Positions 16,271 through 24,370 of a DNA stretch of 46,207 bases are shown here, piece by piece (the stretch's first letter is position 1; every line of letters starts with the position of its first letter). Source of the stretch: Bacteroidales bacterium (GTDB lineage: Bacteria > Bacteroidota > Bacteroidia > Bacteroidales > UBA932); the NCBI GenBank assembly GCA_024699055.1, contig JAILQG010000059.1:1-46207 (forward strand), written 5' to 3'. The notes under the pieces are model-generated. The model ran no database searches and was not told where the DNA came from. It saw only the letters and a list, made by a program, of their open reading frames with translations. A program made the position numbers and the translations under genes.

Positions 16271-17092
16271 TCAAGCCGCGCTGGCACCGTCCGGCACACT
16301 CCCGGATTCCTTGCTGAGCTTCAGCCAGATGCGTACGGCATTGATGCTGTTGAGCAGGTAGAATACATACTTGAGCAGTTGCGCTACGGTATAGCTCGCT
16401 TCGGGGCCTCCGGCGGAAAGCTTTGAGGAGAAGGCGATGATGGAGGAGATGTTCACCAGTATCCACAGGTACCACTGGTCGGTGAAGGCAAGGGCCATCA
16501 GCACGAGCGCCACGATGTTTGCGGTGGTCATGGTGCAGTCCAGTGCCATGTCCTTGAAATCCACCTCCTGTTTAGCGCTGAGAAGCCAGTCCCAGCCGGT
16601 GACTGAGGCAAGCGCGCCCGAATCGAGCGACCAGCGCAGCAGCATCATCACTCCGAAGACGCCTGCGAACAGAAGGATTGTCCATAGCCACTGCACTCCC
16701 TTGAGCCTACGGGCCTTGAGGGTTGAGTCCTTCGCGGAACCTCCGCGTTTCTTCCACTGGTAGAATCCGATGAACTCCATGGGGATGAAGTATCCCACGT
16801 GCAGGGCCAGCAGCATGTAAATCCTCTGGTCGAAGAGCGTGAACGAAAAGATGATTACGTCTATGAGGCCAAACACGAAGGTGAGGATGTTGGCGTTGGC
16901 GGCCAGGATCGTGCTGATTACGCCCATGAGTGCTCCCACCGAAGTGAGGATGATGAACCAGGGCTGGGAAGTGAGTGCGGCGCCCCCCGAGTTGTTAGTC
17001 AGGTTATGGATGCACGCTATTGTGAGGCAGACCGTCATTCCCACTACCAGGAAGACGTTGAACCATTTGTTGAATTTCTTTTCGTCAGTCAT
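16271..17092 (-). CDS. pnuC: PnuC family vitamin-precursor transporter
   Basis: This 273-residue protein has about seven to eight hydrophobic segments and matches PnuC along its length: GVISTILAANANILTFVFGL, the FIGFYQWKKRG end of one helix, and the late DQWYLWILVNISSIIAF and SINAVRIWLK. PnuC proteins are SWEET-like facilitators for nicotinamide riboside, and relatives carry riboflavin or thiamine. I start it at the ATG at 17092, which overlaps the uvrC stop by 8 bases; upstream codons encode no membrane features. It is last in the minus operon. No riboswitch is seen, so the substrate is open. Confidence 0.85.
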   Translation of the reverse strand: MTDEKKFNKWFNVFLVVGMTVCLTIACIHNLTNNSGGAALTSQPWFIILTSVGALMGVISTILAANANILTFVFGLIDVIIFSFTLFDQRIYMLLALHVGYFIPMEFIGFYQWKKRGGSAKDSTLKARRLKGVQWLWTILLFAGVFGVMMLLRWSLDSGALASVTGWDWLLSAKQEVDFKDMALDCTMTTANIVALVLMALAFTDQWYLWILVNISSIIAFSSKLSAGGPEASYTVAQLLKYVFYLLNSINAVRIWLKLSKESGSVPDGASAA

Positions 17093-18893
17093 TGTCGAAT
17101 AAGCTTGGGTTAAGCGCCCGCAGTATCCTGCCTGCAAGTTTAGGGCCTGCAAAGTTAGCTAATTCTTCCGGATCCGCGGCGGCAATCCGCGCCACCGAAC
17201 CGTAATGCAGGAGAAGGCGTTCAGCCGTTTTGGGGCCTACGCCGGGGATGTCGTCCAGGGCTGATTTTATGGACGACTTGTCGCGAAGCGAACGGTGGAA
17301 GGTGATTCCGAAACGGTGCGCCTCGTCGCGTATCTGCTGTAACAGTTTGAGTGCCTGCGAATTGCGGTCGAGGAAAAGGGGATAGGGATCCCTTACCCGG
17401 ATGACCTCTTCCTGCCGTTTGGCCAGACCCACGACGGTAAGCGAATCCTGCAGGCCGAGTTCGCAGAGCGCCTGCCAAGCGAATTCAAGCTGACCCTTGC
17501 CTCCGTCGATCACTACCAGCTGGGGCAGGTCGTCCGGATTCTCTTCCATCATGCGGGAGTAGCGGCGGTTCACCACCTCCTTCATGGAAGCGTAGTCGTT
17601 GGCGCCCACGACCGTCTTTATCTTGAATTTCCGGTAATCCTTCTTGGAAGGCACCCCGCCCCTGAAAACCACGCACGAGGCCACCGGGTTGGTGCCCTGG
17701 ATGTTGGAGTTGTCGAAGCATTCCATGTGCTCGGGGAGGACGTCCATGGCCAGGGCCTTGCGGAGTTCCTCCAGGACGCTGCGGTGGAAGGCGTCGGGAT
17801 CGGTGTGCTCCCTCTGCTTAAGGGTGTTGAAATGATACTCGCGGGCATTTTTGGCGCTCAGTTCCAGCAGCGACATCTTATCGCCTTTCACCGGCACCGT
17901 GAACTTCACGTCGGGCATCTGCACGTCCGGCAGGAACGGAACTATTATCTCGCGGGAGAGGGTTCCGAACTTGCTCTCGATTTCGCCGATGAACGTGCTG
18001 AGCACCGCCGCCTGCTCCTCTTCTATACGGCTCTTGAAACCAAGGTTGAGACTCTGGATTATGGCGCCGCCGCGGATGCGCAGGAAATTGCCGAAGGCGT
18101 CGGCCCCGTCGAAAACCAGCGAGAATACGTCGGCGTCGGTGCCGCTGGCGGCGGTGATGATACTGCGGGAATAATGCTTCCGGAGCCGTTCAGCCTTCTC
18201 CTTATAAAACTGGGCGCTCTCGAAATCGAGGGCGTCGGAAGCCTGCTTCATGCGGGCCTCGTAGCTCCTGATGATGTCGCCGACTCCGCCCTTCAGCAGC
18301 GATTCTATTTCCGCTATCCATTCGCCGTACTCCGAGACGCTCACCGCACCGGTGCACGGGCCTTTGCAGCGTCCCAGCTGGAGGTCGAGGCAGGGGCGTA
18401 TCTTCTTCCGCAGGATGGCGTCGGAATCAATCCTGTACTTGCAGCTGCGCAGGGGATAGTTGGAATAGAAGAAATCAAGCAGTCCGCGGGCATGCATCAC
18501 GGTGCTGTACGGACCATAGTAGCGCGAACCGTTCTTCTCGAGCCTGCGGGTCAGGAACACCCTGGGGTATGGCTCGTCGGTGATGCAGATCCACGGGTAG
18601 GTCTTGCTGTCTTTGAGGAGGATGTTGTATCGGGGCTTGTACTGCTTGATAAGGTTGTTCTCGAGCAGAAGGGCGTCGGATTCGGAGTCGACCACGCTGT
18701 ACTGCACGTCCGCTATCCTGCTTACCAGCAGGCGCGTTTTGGTGTTCAGCCTCGAAGGGTCGACGAAATACTGCGCCACCCGCTTGTGGAGGTCCTTGGC
18801 CTTGCCCACATAAATGACCGTTCCCTCGGAGTCATAATAGCGGTAGACTCCGGGGGAATGCGGTAATAAGCGTATTTTCTCGCTGACTTTCAA
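17085..18893 (-). CDS. uvrC: UvrABC nucleotide excision repair endonuclease subunit C
   Basis: The 602-residue protein has the complete UvrC order: GIY-YIG nuclease domain (SPGVYRYY then VIYVGKAK, about 13-37) for the 3' cut, a Cys-rich segment, a UVR motif (ALDFESAQFYKEKAERL, about 217-233) for UvrB binding, an RNase H-like endonuclease domain with ECFDNSNIQG and VVIDGGKGQ for the 5' cut, and a C-terminal helix-hairpin-helix (LDDIPGVGPKTAERLL). It acts on damaged DNA in the cytoplasm. It begins directly behind the thioredoxin-like gene and overlaps pnuC by 8 bases. Confidence 0.97.
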   Translation of the reverse strand: MKVSEKIRLLPHSPGVYRYYDSEGTVIYVGKAKDLHKRVAQYFVDPSRLNTKTRLLVSRIADVQYSVVDSESDALLLENNLIKQYKPRYNILLKDSKTYPWICITDEPYPRVFLTRRLEKNGSRYYGPYSTVMHARGLLDFFYSNYPLRSCKYRIDSDAILRKKIRPCLDLQLGRCKGPCTGAVSVSEYGEWIAEIESLLKGGVGDIIRSYEARMKQASDALDFESAQFYKEKAERLRKHYSRSIITAASGTDADVFSLVFDGADAFGNFLRIRGGAIIQSLNLGFKSRIEEEQAAVLSTFIGEIESKFGTLSREIIVPFLPDVQMPDVKFTVPVKGDKMSLLELSAKNAREYHFNTLKQREHTDPDAFHRSVLEELRKALAMDVLPEHMECFDNSNIQGTNPVASCVVFRGGVPSKKDYRKFKIKTVVGANDYASMKEVVNRRYSRMMEENPDDLPQLVVIDGGKGQLEFAWQALCELGLQDSLTVVGLAKRQEEVIRVRDPYPLFLDRNSQALKLLQQIRDEAHRFGITFHRSLRDKSSIKSALDDIPGVGPKTAERLLLHYGSVARIAAADPEELANFAGPKLAGRILRALNPSLFDND

Positions 18894-19919
18894 TTACTTC
18901 CTGAGATACTCGGCGATGGCGGGTTCCATGTTGTCTCCGCGCAATTCTTCGCCTCTCTTGAGGATGGTTCCGTCGGGGGCGAAGAGGATGAGCTCAGGGA
19001 TGCCTGCGATGCCGTAGGCGTCGGTCGGTACCTTCTGTGCGTCGAGGATCTGGTTCCATTTGAGGCCTTCGACTTCGATGGCCTTCTGCGTATCGGCGAG
19101 CTTGTCCCACACGGCGATGGACACCACGTCGAACTTCGGGCCGTGGAACTTGTCGTAAACCTTCTTGATGTTGGGGATCTCCCTCCTGCAGGGGCCGCAC
19201 CAGCTCGCCCAGAAGTCGGCGAGGATGTACTTGCCCTTGCCGACGTAGTCGGAGAGCTTCTTCACTGTGCCGTCGGGCTGGGGAATCTCGAAGTCGGTGA
19301 ACATCTGGCCGGGCGCGGTAGCGTCCTTGGCGTCCAGGTTCTTCACCATGCGGGCGATGTTCTCCTTCTCCTGGAGTTCGGGAGCGAGGGCGGCAATGAT
19401 TTCGCGGAGCTTTGCGGATTCTACCATGCCATTGAGGCTCTGGACGCACATGATTCCGAATGCGTTGTCGGGGTTGGCCTTCGCACATTCTTCGAGCTTG
19501 GCCGTGTATTCGTCCATGAAGGCGTCATCGTCCTTATCTTCGGCCTCGTCGTAACGCTTCATGAAGTCGTTATTCCAGCGCACGAATTCGTTCATGCGCT
19601 CGGTGATGCTGGCTGCGGGTTTCGAGGATTTTGCAACGATGGCGTCCTCTTCATCCTGAAGCGTGAGGGGAGTGCCGTCGAGCACGAACTGAGTGCGCTT
19701 CCTTGCTACCGAAACGATTCCGGATGCGGTCTTGTCGAAGGGAAGATCTATGGAGAAACTGCCGTTTTTGACGGCGATGAGAGTGTCGATACCCAGGTCG
19801 GGCACCTTTACGGAGACCATTTCAACGCCTTCGGGAACGGTTCCGTTCAGGGTTGTCTTCTTTTCGGATGCGCATGCGACCGCTGTGATCGCAAGCACGA
19901 GGAACAGTAATTTTTTCAT
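18894..19919 (-). CDS. TlpA-like thioredoxin-fold lipoprotein
   Basis: This 341-residue protein has a lipoprotein signal (MKKLLFLVLAITAVAC, lipid-modified Cys at 16), an N-terminal DUF4369-like beta domain (about 20-105), a helical middle and a C-terminal thioredoxin fold with WCGPC in DFWASWCGPCRREIP (about 239-253) and the cis-Pro region GIAGIPELILF. Such proteins are thiol-disulfide reductases anchored in the envelope. It lies 4 bases after the DUF4270 gene and directly before uvrC. The partner substrate is unknown. Confidence 0.92.
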   Translation of the reverse strand: MKKLLFLVLAITAVACASEKKTTLNGTVPEGVEMVSVKVPDLGIDTLIAVKNGSFSIDLPFDKTASGIVSVARKRTQFVLDGTPLTLQDEEDAIVAKSSKPAASITERMNEFVRWNNDFMKRYDEAEDKDDDAFMDEYTAKLEECAKANPDNAFGIMCVQSLNGMVESAKLREIIAALAPELQEKENIARMVKNLDAKDATAPGQMFTDFEIPQPDGTVKKLSDYVGKGKYILADFWASWCGPCRREIPNIKKVYDKFHGPKFDVVSIAVWDKLADTQKAIEVEGLKWNQILDAQKVPTDAYGIAGIPELILFAPDGTILKRGEELRGDNMEPAIAEYLRK

Positions 19920-19923
19920 GGTT

Positions 19924-21558
19924 TTATTCGTCGTTCGGGACGGAGTAAGTGAATGTCAGGACTGGGCGCATCTCGGCATCGGGGCATTCGGGGCCGTAAA
20001 GGAGGCAGTGGTAGTAGCGGTCGCGGTCGAGATTCCTGCTGGTGCTGGTCGAGGTGGTGGACTGGCCGTACATCTGCGCAAGCATGGCGTAGTTGTAATA
20101 GTTGGTGTAGCTGTTGCCGTAGCCATAGCCGCCGTATCCGTATCCGTATCCGTATCCGCCGTAGCCTCCGTACATGTTGCCCATATAGCTCTGGTAGGCC
20201 AGATACTGATAGTACTGGCTGATCTCGGAATTGCCGCTGCTGGTGGTCTGGGTGACGTCGTTGTGCATGATGAGCAGCCAGATGTCGTAATTGCCCTTCA
20301 CCAGGCTTTCATCATCCGAGTCCATGGCCACGAGCTTCTGTGCATGGTAGGTTATGTCGGGATCGAAGGTGTAGAGGGACAGGTTCCTGTCGCCCTGGTT
20401 CTCTTCGCTGGCGGAGCTGTCGGTAAGGCCCATGAAGCTTACGGTGGAGTCGCCCCTGATGCGGCATGTGGGACTGAGCACTTCGGGAAGCTTGTAGAGC
20501 TTGTCGAGGTCTTCCTGCACGAAATTGAAGTGCAGGGTGGCGCGATTGATGGTAGCCTTCGAAGGATCGTCCCCGTTTGCCGCTATCGCGGAAATGATGG
20601 ATTCGCGGATTTCGCGGGCGCTCACCACAGGCTTGAGGCCTCCGCCGCCTTCGACCAGTACTTCTTCATGTGCCGGACCGGCATGGCCCCGGGACTCGTG
20701 GCCGGTGAGATTCAGGCAGTACTGCGGGAAACTGCCGGTGCCGGAGTTCTTTGCCAGCGAGTCGAGGTCGTAGAACCCGGTTGCGGAGAAATAAAAGAAC
20801 GCGCAGGTGTCTTTGCGTACACCGTCATAGATTGCCGAGTAGTTGAGCTGGGCATAGTTGCCGGTGACGCCGCCAGAATCGCTGCTGTAGCCAAGCTGCA
20901 GCTTGAAGATGTTTATCCTGCCGCCCTCTCCGAGGGGTTCGGTGGTTTCGAGGTAGATGCCCGGGAACCTGGCCACGTAGTTGTCGTAGCTGGAGCGGTC
21001 TGTGTCGGTCATGTTCATGTACTTCTCTCCGAAACTGGAAGTGAAGTTGAAGGAGAGGGAGTCGGAGGCCCCGATGTGGGGGATGCGGTCGGAAATCCTT
21101 TCGCTGCCGTGGGGGATGTCGCCATTGCAGTCGAAATCCTTGGAGTAGTCGACGGTTTTCAGCACCTCGTAAACGTTTACCCCCTGGAGGATGTTTATCT
21201 GGCTCTTGTCTTCTACCGATACGGAGTCGAGGGCCGTGGCGAAGTGCATGCTCTGGAAGATGCGGCCGGTGCCCATGTCGTGGTCGGAGTCGAAGAGCGG
21301 GATGAGCGTCACCACGCTGGATCGGGTGGTGAGGCCGTATTCGTCATCCTTGCGGATGGAGCCTATGGTGATGCGGGAGGAGGAGAAGCCGGAAAGGCTG
21401 TCCGCCATCTGCTGGCTGACTCCTATGGGAATGGCCTCGGGTGAGACGACCTTATAGGTGTTGCCGACGGGGATCATGCTCCCGCCGAGATTCTCGTCTA
21501 TATTCACGCAAGCGGCCATACACATGCAGAGTGCGGCCGCGACAACAGGGAATTTCAT
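19924..21558 (-). CDS. DUF4270 lipoprotein with a Gly-Tyr-rich insert
   Basis: The 544-residue protein begins with a lipobox (VVAAALCMCMAAC) and NIDENLGGSMIPVGNTY, the typical opening of DUF4270, a Bacteroidota envelope lipoprotein family of unknown function. The body is beta-rich. Near residue 470 there is a low-complexity stretch, GGYGGYGYGYGYGGYGYG, followed by a Tyr/Asn-rich piece, which I do not know from the family. The C-terminus resumes an ordinary folded segment (PECPDAEMRPVLTFTYSVP). It lies 3 bases after the GT5-like gene. No enzymatic motif is visible. Confidence 0.88.
   Translation of the reverse strand: MKFPVVAAALCMCMAACVNIDENLGGSMIPVGNTYKVVSPEAIPIGVSQQMADSLSGFSSSRITIGSIRKDDEYGLTTRSSVVTLIPLFDSDHDMGTGRIFQSMHFATALDSVSVEDKSQINILQGVNVYEVLKTVDYSKDFDCNGDIPHGSERISDRIPHIGASDSLSFNFTSSFGEKYMNMTDTDRSSYDNYVARFPGIYLETTEPLGEGGRINIFKLQLGYSSDSGGVTGNYAQLNYSAIYDGVRKDTCAFFYFSATGFYDLDSLAKNSGTGSFPQYCLNLTGHESRGHAGPAHEEVLVEGGGGLKPVVSAREIRESIISAIAANGDDPSKATINRATLHFNFVQEDLDKLYKLPEVLSPTCRIRGDSTVSFMGLTDSSASEENQGDRNLSLYTFDPDITYHAQKLVAMDSDDESLVKGNYDIWLLIMHNDVTQTTSSGNSEISQYYQYLAYQSYMGNMYGGYGGYGYGYGYGGYGYGNSYTNYYNYAMLAQMYGQSTTSTSTSRNLDRDRYYHCLLYGPECPDAEMRPVLTFTYSVPNDE
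20132..20155. repeat. Hexanucleotide tandem repeat inside the DUF4270 gene
   Basis: Four perfect copies of CCGTAT on the plus strand encode alternating Tyr and Gly on the minus strand. The flanking bases continue the pattern imperfectly between about 20115 and 20178. Because the unit is six bases, slippage would change the length by Gly-Tyr pairs without shifting the frame. Confidence 0.9.
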
Positions 21559-21561
21559 TGT

Positions 21562-22380
21562 TTAAAGCTTGTCATAAAAAGCGTTGTATTCGTCGACGTA
21601 GGAACCGTCTTCGAAGCTCTTGGCGTTGTAGGGAAGAACCGGGAGCCCGAGTTCTTCGGCGTACGCCGTGAGTTCTCCGTTGACGTCGGGGGAGCCGAGA
21701 ATTACGCCGTCGGAATACTTGATAGCCGTTTTAGCAAGTTCTATGCCAGTGGAGGCCTTGGAAATCAGCAGGTCTTTGTCGCTCAGACCGCCGAACGGAA
21801 TCTTGCTCGCGAAGTCTTTGCTGAACGGCTCGGCAGGGGTGTCGCCGTAAAGCGAGAGCACCACTTTCGCGGAGGCGAAGATGGGATCGCCCTTATACGC
21901 TTTTTTGAGATATGCGGGAACGAGCTGGGAGAACCATCCGTTGCAGTGGATGATGTCGGGAGCCCAGCGCAGTTTCTTGGCGGTTTCCATGACTCCGCGG
22001 GCAAAGAAGATGGCGCGTTCGTCGTTGTCCGGGAAGAACTTGCCGTCGGCATCGGCATAGATGGCCTTGCGACGGAAATAATCATCGTTGTCGATGAAGT
22101 AAATCTGGATATGAGCGGCGGCTATCGAAGCCACTTTGATTACAAGCGGCCTGTCCACGTCGGAGATGATGATGTTCATGCCCGACAGCCGGATGACTTC
22201 GTGCAGCTGGTTCCTGCGCTCGTTGATGCAACCGAAACGCGGCATGAAGACTCGGATTTCCTTCTTTCTTTCCTGTATCCCCTGGGGCAGATGGCGGCCT
22301 ATGCCGGCCACCTCGCTTTCCGGAAGATAGGGAAAGATCTCTGAATTGACGAAGAGGACTTTCTGTGCGCTATTACTCAT
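21562..22380 (-). CDS. Truncated glycogen/starch synthase-like protein (GT5 N-domain only)
   Basis: The 272-residue protein resembles only the N-terminal half of GT5 glycogen synthases: KVLFVNSEIFPY at the start, a long middle with FFARGVMETAKKLRWAPDIIHCNGW, and PFGGLSDKDL. The C-terminal Rossmann domain that binds ADP-glucose is absent. The N-terminal KxGGL loop is replaced by PESEVAGIGRHLPQ. I infer that it does not make glycogen by itself. Similar short proteins are, to my knowledge, annotated across Bacteroidota. It leads the operon with DUF4270, a thioredoxin-like gene, uvrC and pnuC, behind a promoter almost touching its ATG. Confidence 0.82.
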   Translation of the reverse strand: MSNSAQKVLFVNSEIFPYLPESEVAGIGRHLPQGIQERKKEIRVFMPRFGCINERRNQLHEVIRLSGMNIIISDVDRPLVIKVASIAAAHIQIYFIDNDDYFRRKAIYADADGKFFPDNDERAIFFARGVMETAKKLRWAPDIIHCNGWFSQLVPAYLKKAYKGDPIFASAKVVLSLYGDTPAEPFSKDFASKIPFGGLSDKDLLISKASTGIELAKTAIKYSDGVILGSPDVNGELTAYAEELGLPVLPYNAKSFEDGSYVDEYNAFYDKL

Positions 22381-22385
22381 TGTAA

Positions 22386-22393
22386 CAAAGGTA
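22386..22393 (-). promoter_or_regulatory. -7 element of the GT5-like gene operon
   Basis: The minus strand has TACCTTTG, matching TAnnTTTG, only 5 bases before the ATG at 22380. No TTTG is found at -33. The mRNA is expected to be leaderless. Confidence 0.6.
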
Positions 22394-22402
22394 AGAAATT
22401 TT

Positions 22403-22431
22403 TTTGAATTTTAATAATTTTGGTATCTTTG
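22403..22431 (+). promoter_or_regulatory. Promoter of ftsX
   Basis: TTTG at 22403-22406 and TATCTTTG at 22424-22431 are 17 bases apart. The ATG at 22441 follows after 9 bases, so the leader is only a few bases. A TTG at 22420 lies upstream of the -7 box and therefore cannot be the start. Confidence 0.65.
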
Positions 22432-22440
22432 GAACTCGAT

Positions 22441-23319
22441 ATGGCAAAGACCGGGAACAAGGCAATCAGGCACAGACTGGCAGGAGCGTGGATTTCGTCC
22501 GTACTCAGCATCGCCCTCGTTCTCGTGCTTGTCGGGATCGCCGCATTCCTGGCGGTGAACTCCCGCAGCGTCTCGAATTACTTCAAGGAAAACATGCAGA
22601 TGGAGGTCCTCCTGAAACAGGAGGTGAGCGAGGATGCCGCGGCCGGATACGCTGCCTCCGCAGGCTCCCTCCCTTATGTGAAATCCGCCCGCCTCATAAC
22701 CCGCGAAGAGGGCAGGAAGGAACTTGAGGACATCCTGGGCAAAGATTTCCTGGAAGTGTTCGAAAGCACTTCCATCCCGCTTTCGGTGGAAATCACCCTC
22801 AAGGCCGACTATGTCAACTCGGACAGTCTCGGGATGGTGTCTTCCGCCCTTGCGGCCTCTCCGCTGGTGGACGGCGTGGAAAGCCGTGCCACGCTGGTGG
22901 ACGCCCTCAATTCTAATCTGTCGGTCATCTCCATCGTGCTCGGGGTGCTCATCGCGCTGCTGGTTTTCATCTCCTATGTGCTCATAGGCAACACCGTGAG
23001 ACTCAATATCTTCGCCCGCCGTTTCACCATCCACACCATGCAGCTGGTAGGGGCTTCGCTCTCATTCATCCGCAGGCCGTTCATGCGCTCCGCGGTGGTG
23101 ATGGGGGTGGTGGCGTCGCTGCTTGCGACCGCCATCCTCGGGCTTGGGGGCTGGCTGGCTCTCAGGAACTTCCCTGAGATAATGGGCCTTTTCGGCTGGA
23201 AGGGCCTGATGCTCGTGGCGGCAATCATCCTGGTGTGCGGCGTGGGTATCTGCATGGTGAGCACGTTTTTTGCCGTCAACAGGCTTTCCGGAATGAATAA
23301 GGATCAACTTTACTATTAG
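22441..23319 (+). CDS. ftsX: Cell division protein FtsX
   Basis: The 292-residue protein has the FtsX layout: a cytoplasmic basic N-terminus, TM1 (ISSVLSIALVLVLVGIAAFL), an extracytoplasmic domain (about 45-165), then three helices near 170, 220 and 260 with the conserved EVESRATLV-like segment (GVESRATLVDAL) before TM2. With the ATPase FtsE it controls peptidoglycan hydrolases at the division septum. ftsE is not in the window. It starts a plus-strand operon with DUF3098, uppP and lpxH. Confidence 0.93.
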   Translation: MAKTGNKAIRHRLAGAWISSVLSIALVLVLVGIAAFLAVNSRSVSNYFKENMQMEVLLKQEVSEDAAAGYAASAGSLPYVKSARLITREEGRKELEDILGKDFLEVFESTSIPLSVEITLKADYVNSDSLGMVSSALAASPLVDGVESRATLVDALNSNLSVISIVLGVLIALLVFISYVLIGNTVRLNIFARRFTIHTMQLVGASLSFIRRPFMRSAVVMGVVASLLATAILGLGGWLALRNFPEIMGLFGWKGLMLVAAIILVCGVGICMVSTFFAVNRLSGMNKDQLYY

Positions 23320-23321
23320 AT

Positions 23322-23570
23322 ATGGACAAGAAAGACAAGCTCGCGATCACCCCGAAGGGGGTAAAACTCATGATCGCAGGGGTTTTGGTGATGGCGGCAG
23401 GATTCATCCTGCTGGCGGGAGGCGGTCTGAAAGATCCGCAGGTTTTCAATTGGAGTATGTTCGACTTCAGGCGCCTCGTGGCTGCTCCCATAGTCATAGT
23501 TGCAGGTGTCGTTACGGTTATCGTCGGCATAATGGGGCCGTGCGGCCGTTCTAAACAGAATAAGGCATGA
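23322..23570 (+). CDS. DUF3098 family membrane protein
   Basis: This 82-residue protein has two hydrophobic helices (KLMIAGVLVMAAGFILLAGG and LVAAPIVIVAGVVTVIVGIM) with the motif FDFRRLVAAPIV between them, as in DUF3098. The family is confined to Bacteroidota and has no known role. It starts 2 bases after ftsX and overlaps the uppP start by 4 bases (ATGA), so it is translated with these envelope genes. Confidence 0.9.
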   Translation: MDKKDKLAITPKGVKLMIAGVLVMAAGFILLAGGGLKDPQVFNWSMFDFRRLVAAPIVIVAGVVTVIVGIMGPCGRSKQNKA

Positions 23571-24370
23571 ACTGGTGGCAAGCGATAATCCTCGGCATGG
23601 TTCAGGGCCTGACCGAGTTTCTGCCCGTGAGCAGCAGCGGGCATCTCATGATAGCCCGTGAACTCCTTGGGGTGGACGCCTCCAATTTCCTCGATTTCAC
23701 CGTTACCGTGCATCTCGCCACCGTAATCAGCACCATCATCGTGTTCTGGTCGGCTATCATGCAGATTATCAAGGGGGTATTCAAGTTCAAATACAACGAC
23801 GAGACCGACTATTTCCTCAAGCTCTGCGTCTCCATGATTCCGGTCGCGGTGGTCGGCTTCTTCTTCAAGGACAAGGTCGAGGCCCTTTTCGGCGAGACCC
23901 TCACCACCGTGGGCATCTGCCTGCTGGTGACGGCGGCCCTGCTGCTTTTCGCCACCCTCTATTCTCCCAGGAAAGCCGGCAATCATCGCAACGGCATCGC
24001 GTGGTGGCAGGCCTTCGTGGTGGGCATTGGACAGGCCCTGGCCGTAGCTCCGGGCCTTTCCCGCAGCGGCACCACCATCGCCACCGGACTCGTCACCGGC
24101 GTCAAGAAAGACTCCATGGCGCAGTTCTCCTTCCTCATGGTGCTGGTGCCCATCCTAGGGGAGCAGTTCCTTTCCATCGTCGACGTCCTGCAGGGTGAGG
24201 CAACCATGGGCCTGGGCGCACTTCCGCTCATCCTCGGTTTCCTCGCTGCCTTCGCCTCGGGCCTCTTCGCCTGCAAGGTCATGATAGCCATAGTGCGCAA
24301 GGCCAAGTTCAGCTGGTTCGCCCTTTATTGCGCCGTGGTAGGCATACTGGTCCTGATTCTCGGCCGATGA
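23567..24370 (+). CDS. uppP: Undecaprenyl-diphosphate phosphatase
   Basis: The 267-residue BacA/UppP protein has about eight membrane helices. The two diagnostic motifs are present: the Glu-rich QGLTEFLPVSSSGHL (about 14-28) and the PGLSRSGTT box (about 163-171). It removes a phosphate from undecaprenyl diphosphate to recycle the lipid carrier for peptidoglycan and other envelope polymers. The stop overlaps the lpxH start as ATGA. Confidence 0.97.
   Translation: MNWWQAIILGMVQGLTEFLPVSSSGHLMIARELLGVDASNFLDFTVTVHLATVISTIIVFWSAIMQIIKGVFKFKYNDETDYFLKLCVSMIPVAVVGFFFKDKVEALFGETLTTVGICLLVTAALLLFATLYSPRKAGNHRNGIAWWQAFVVGIGQALAVAPGLSRSGTTIATGLVTGVKKDSMAQFSFLMVLVPILGEQFLSIVDVLQGEATMGLGALPLILGFLAAFASGLFACKVMIAIVRKAKFSWFALYCAVVGILVLILGR

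Noticed and set aside
20115-20178. CRISPR-like repeat
   Set aside because: The unit is six bases with no spacers and is coding; it is a microsatellite.
22420-22440. Upstream TTG start for ftsX
   Set aside because: The codon lies before the -7 promoter box, so it would not be part of the transcript; the ATG at 22441 fits the family.
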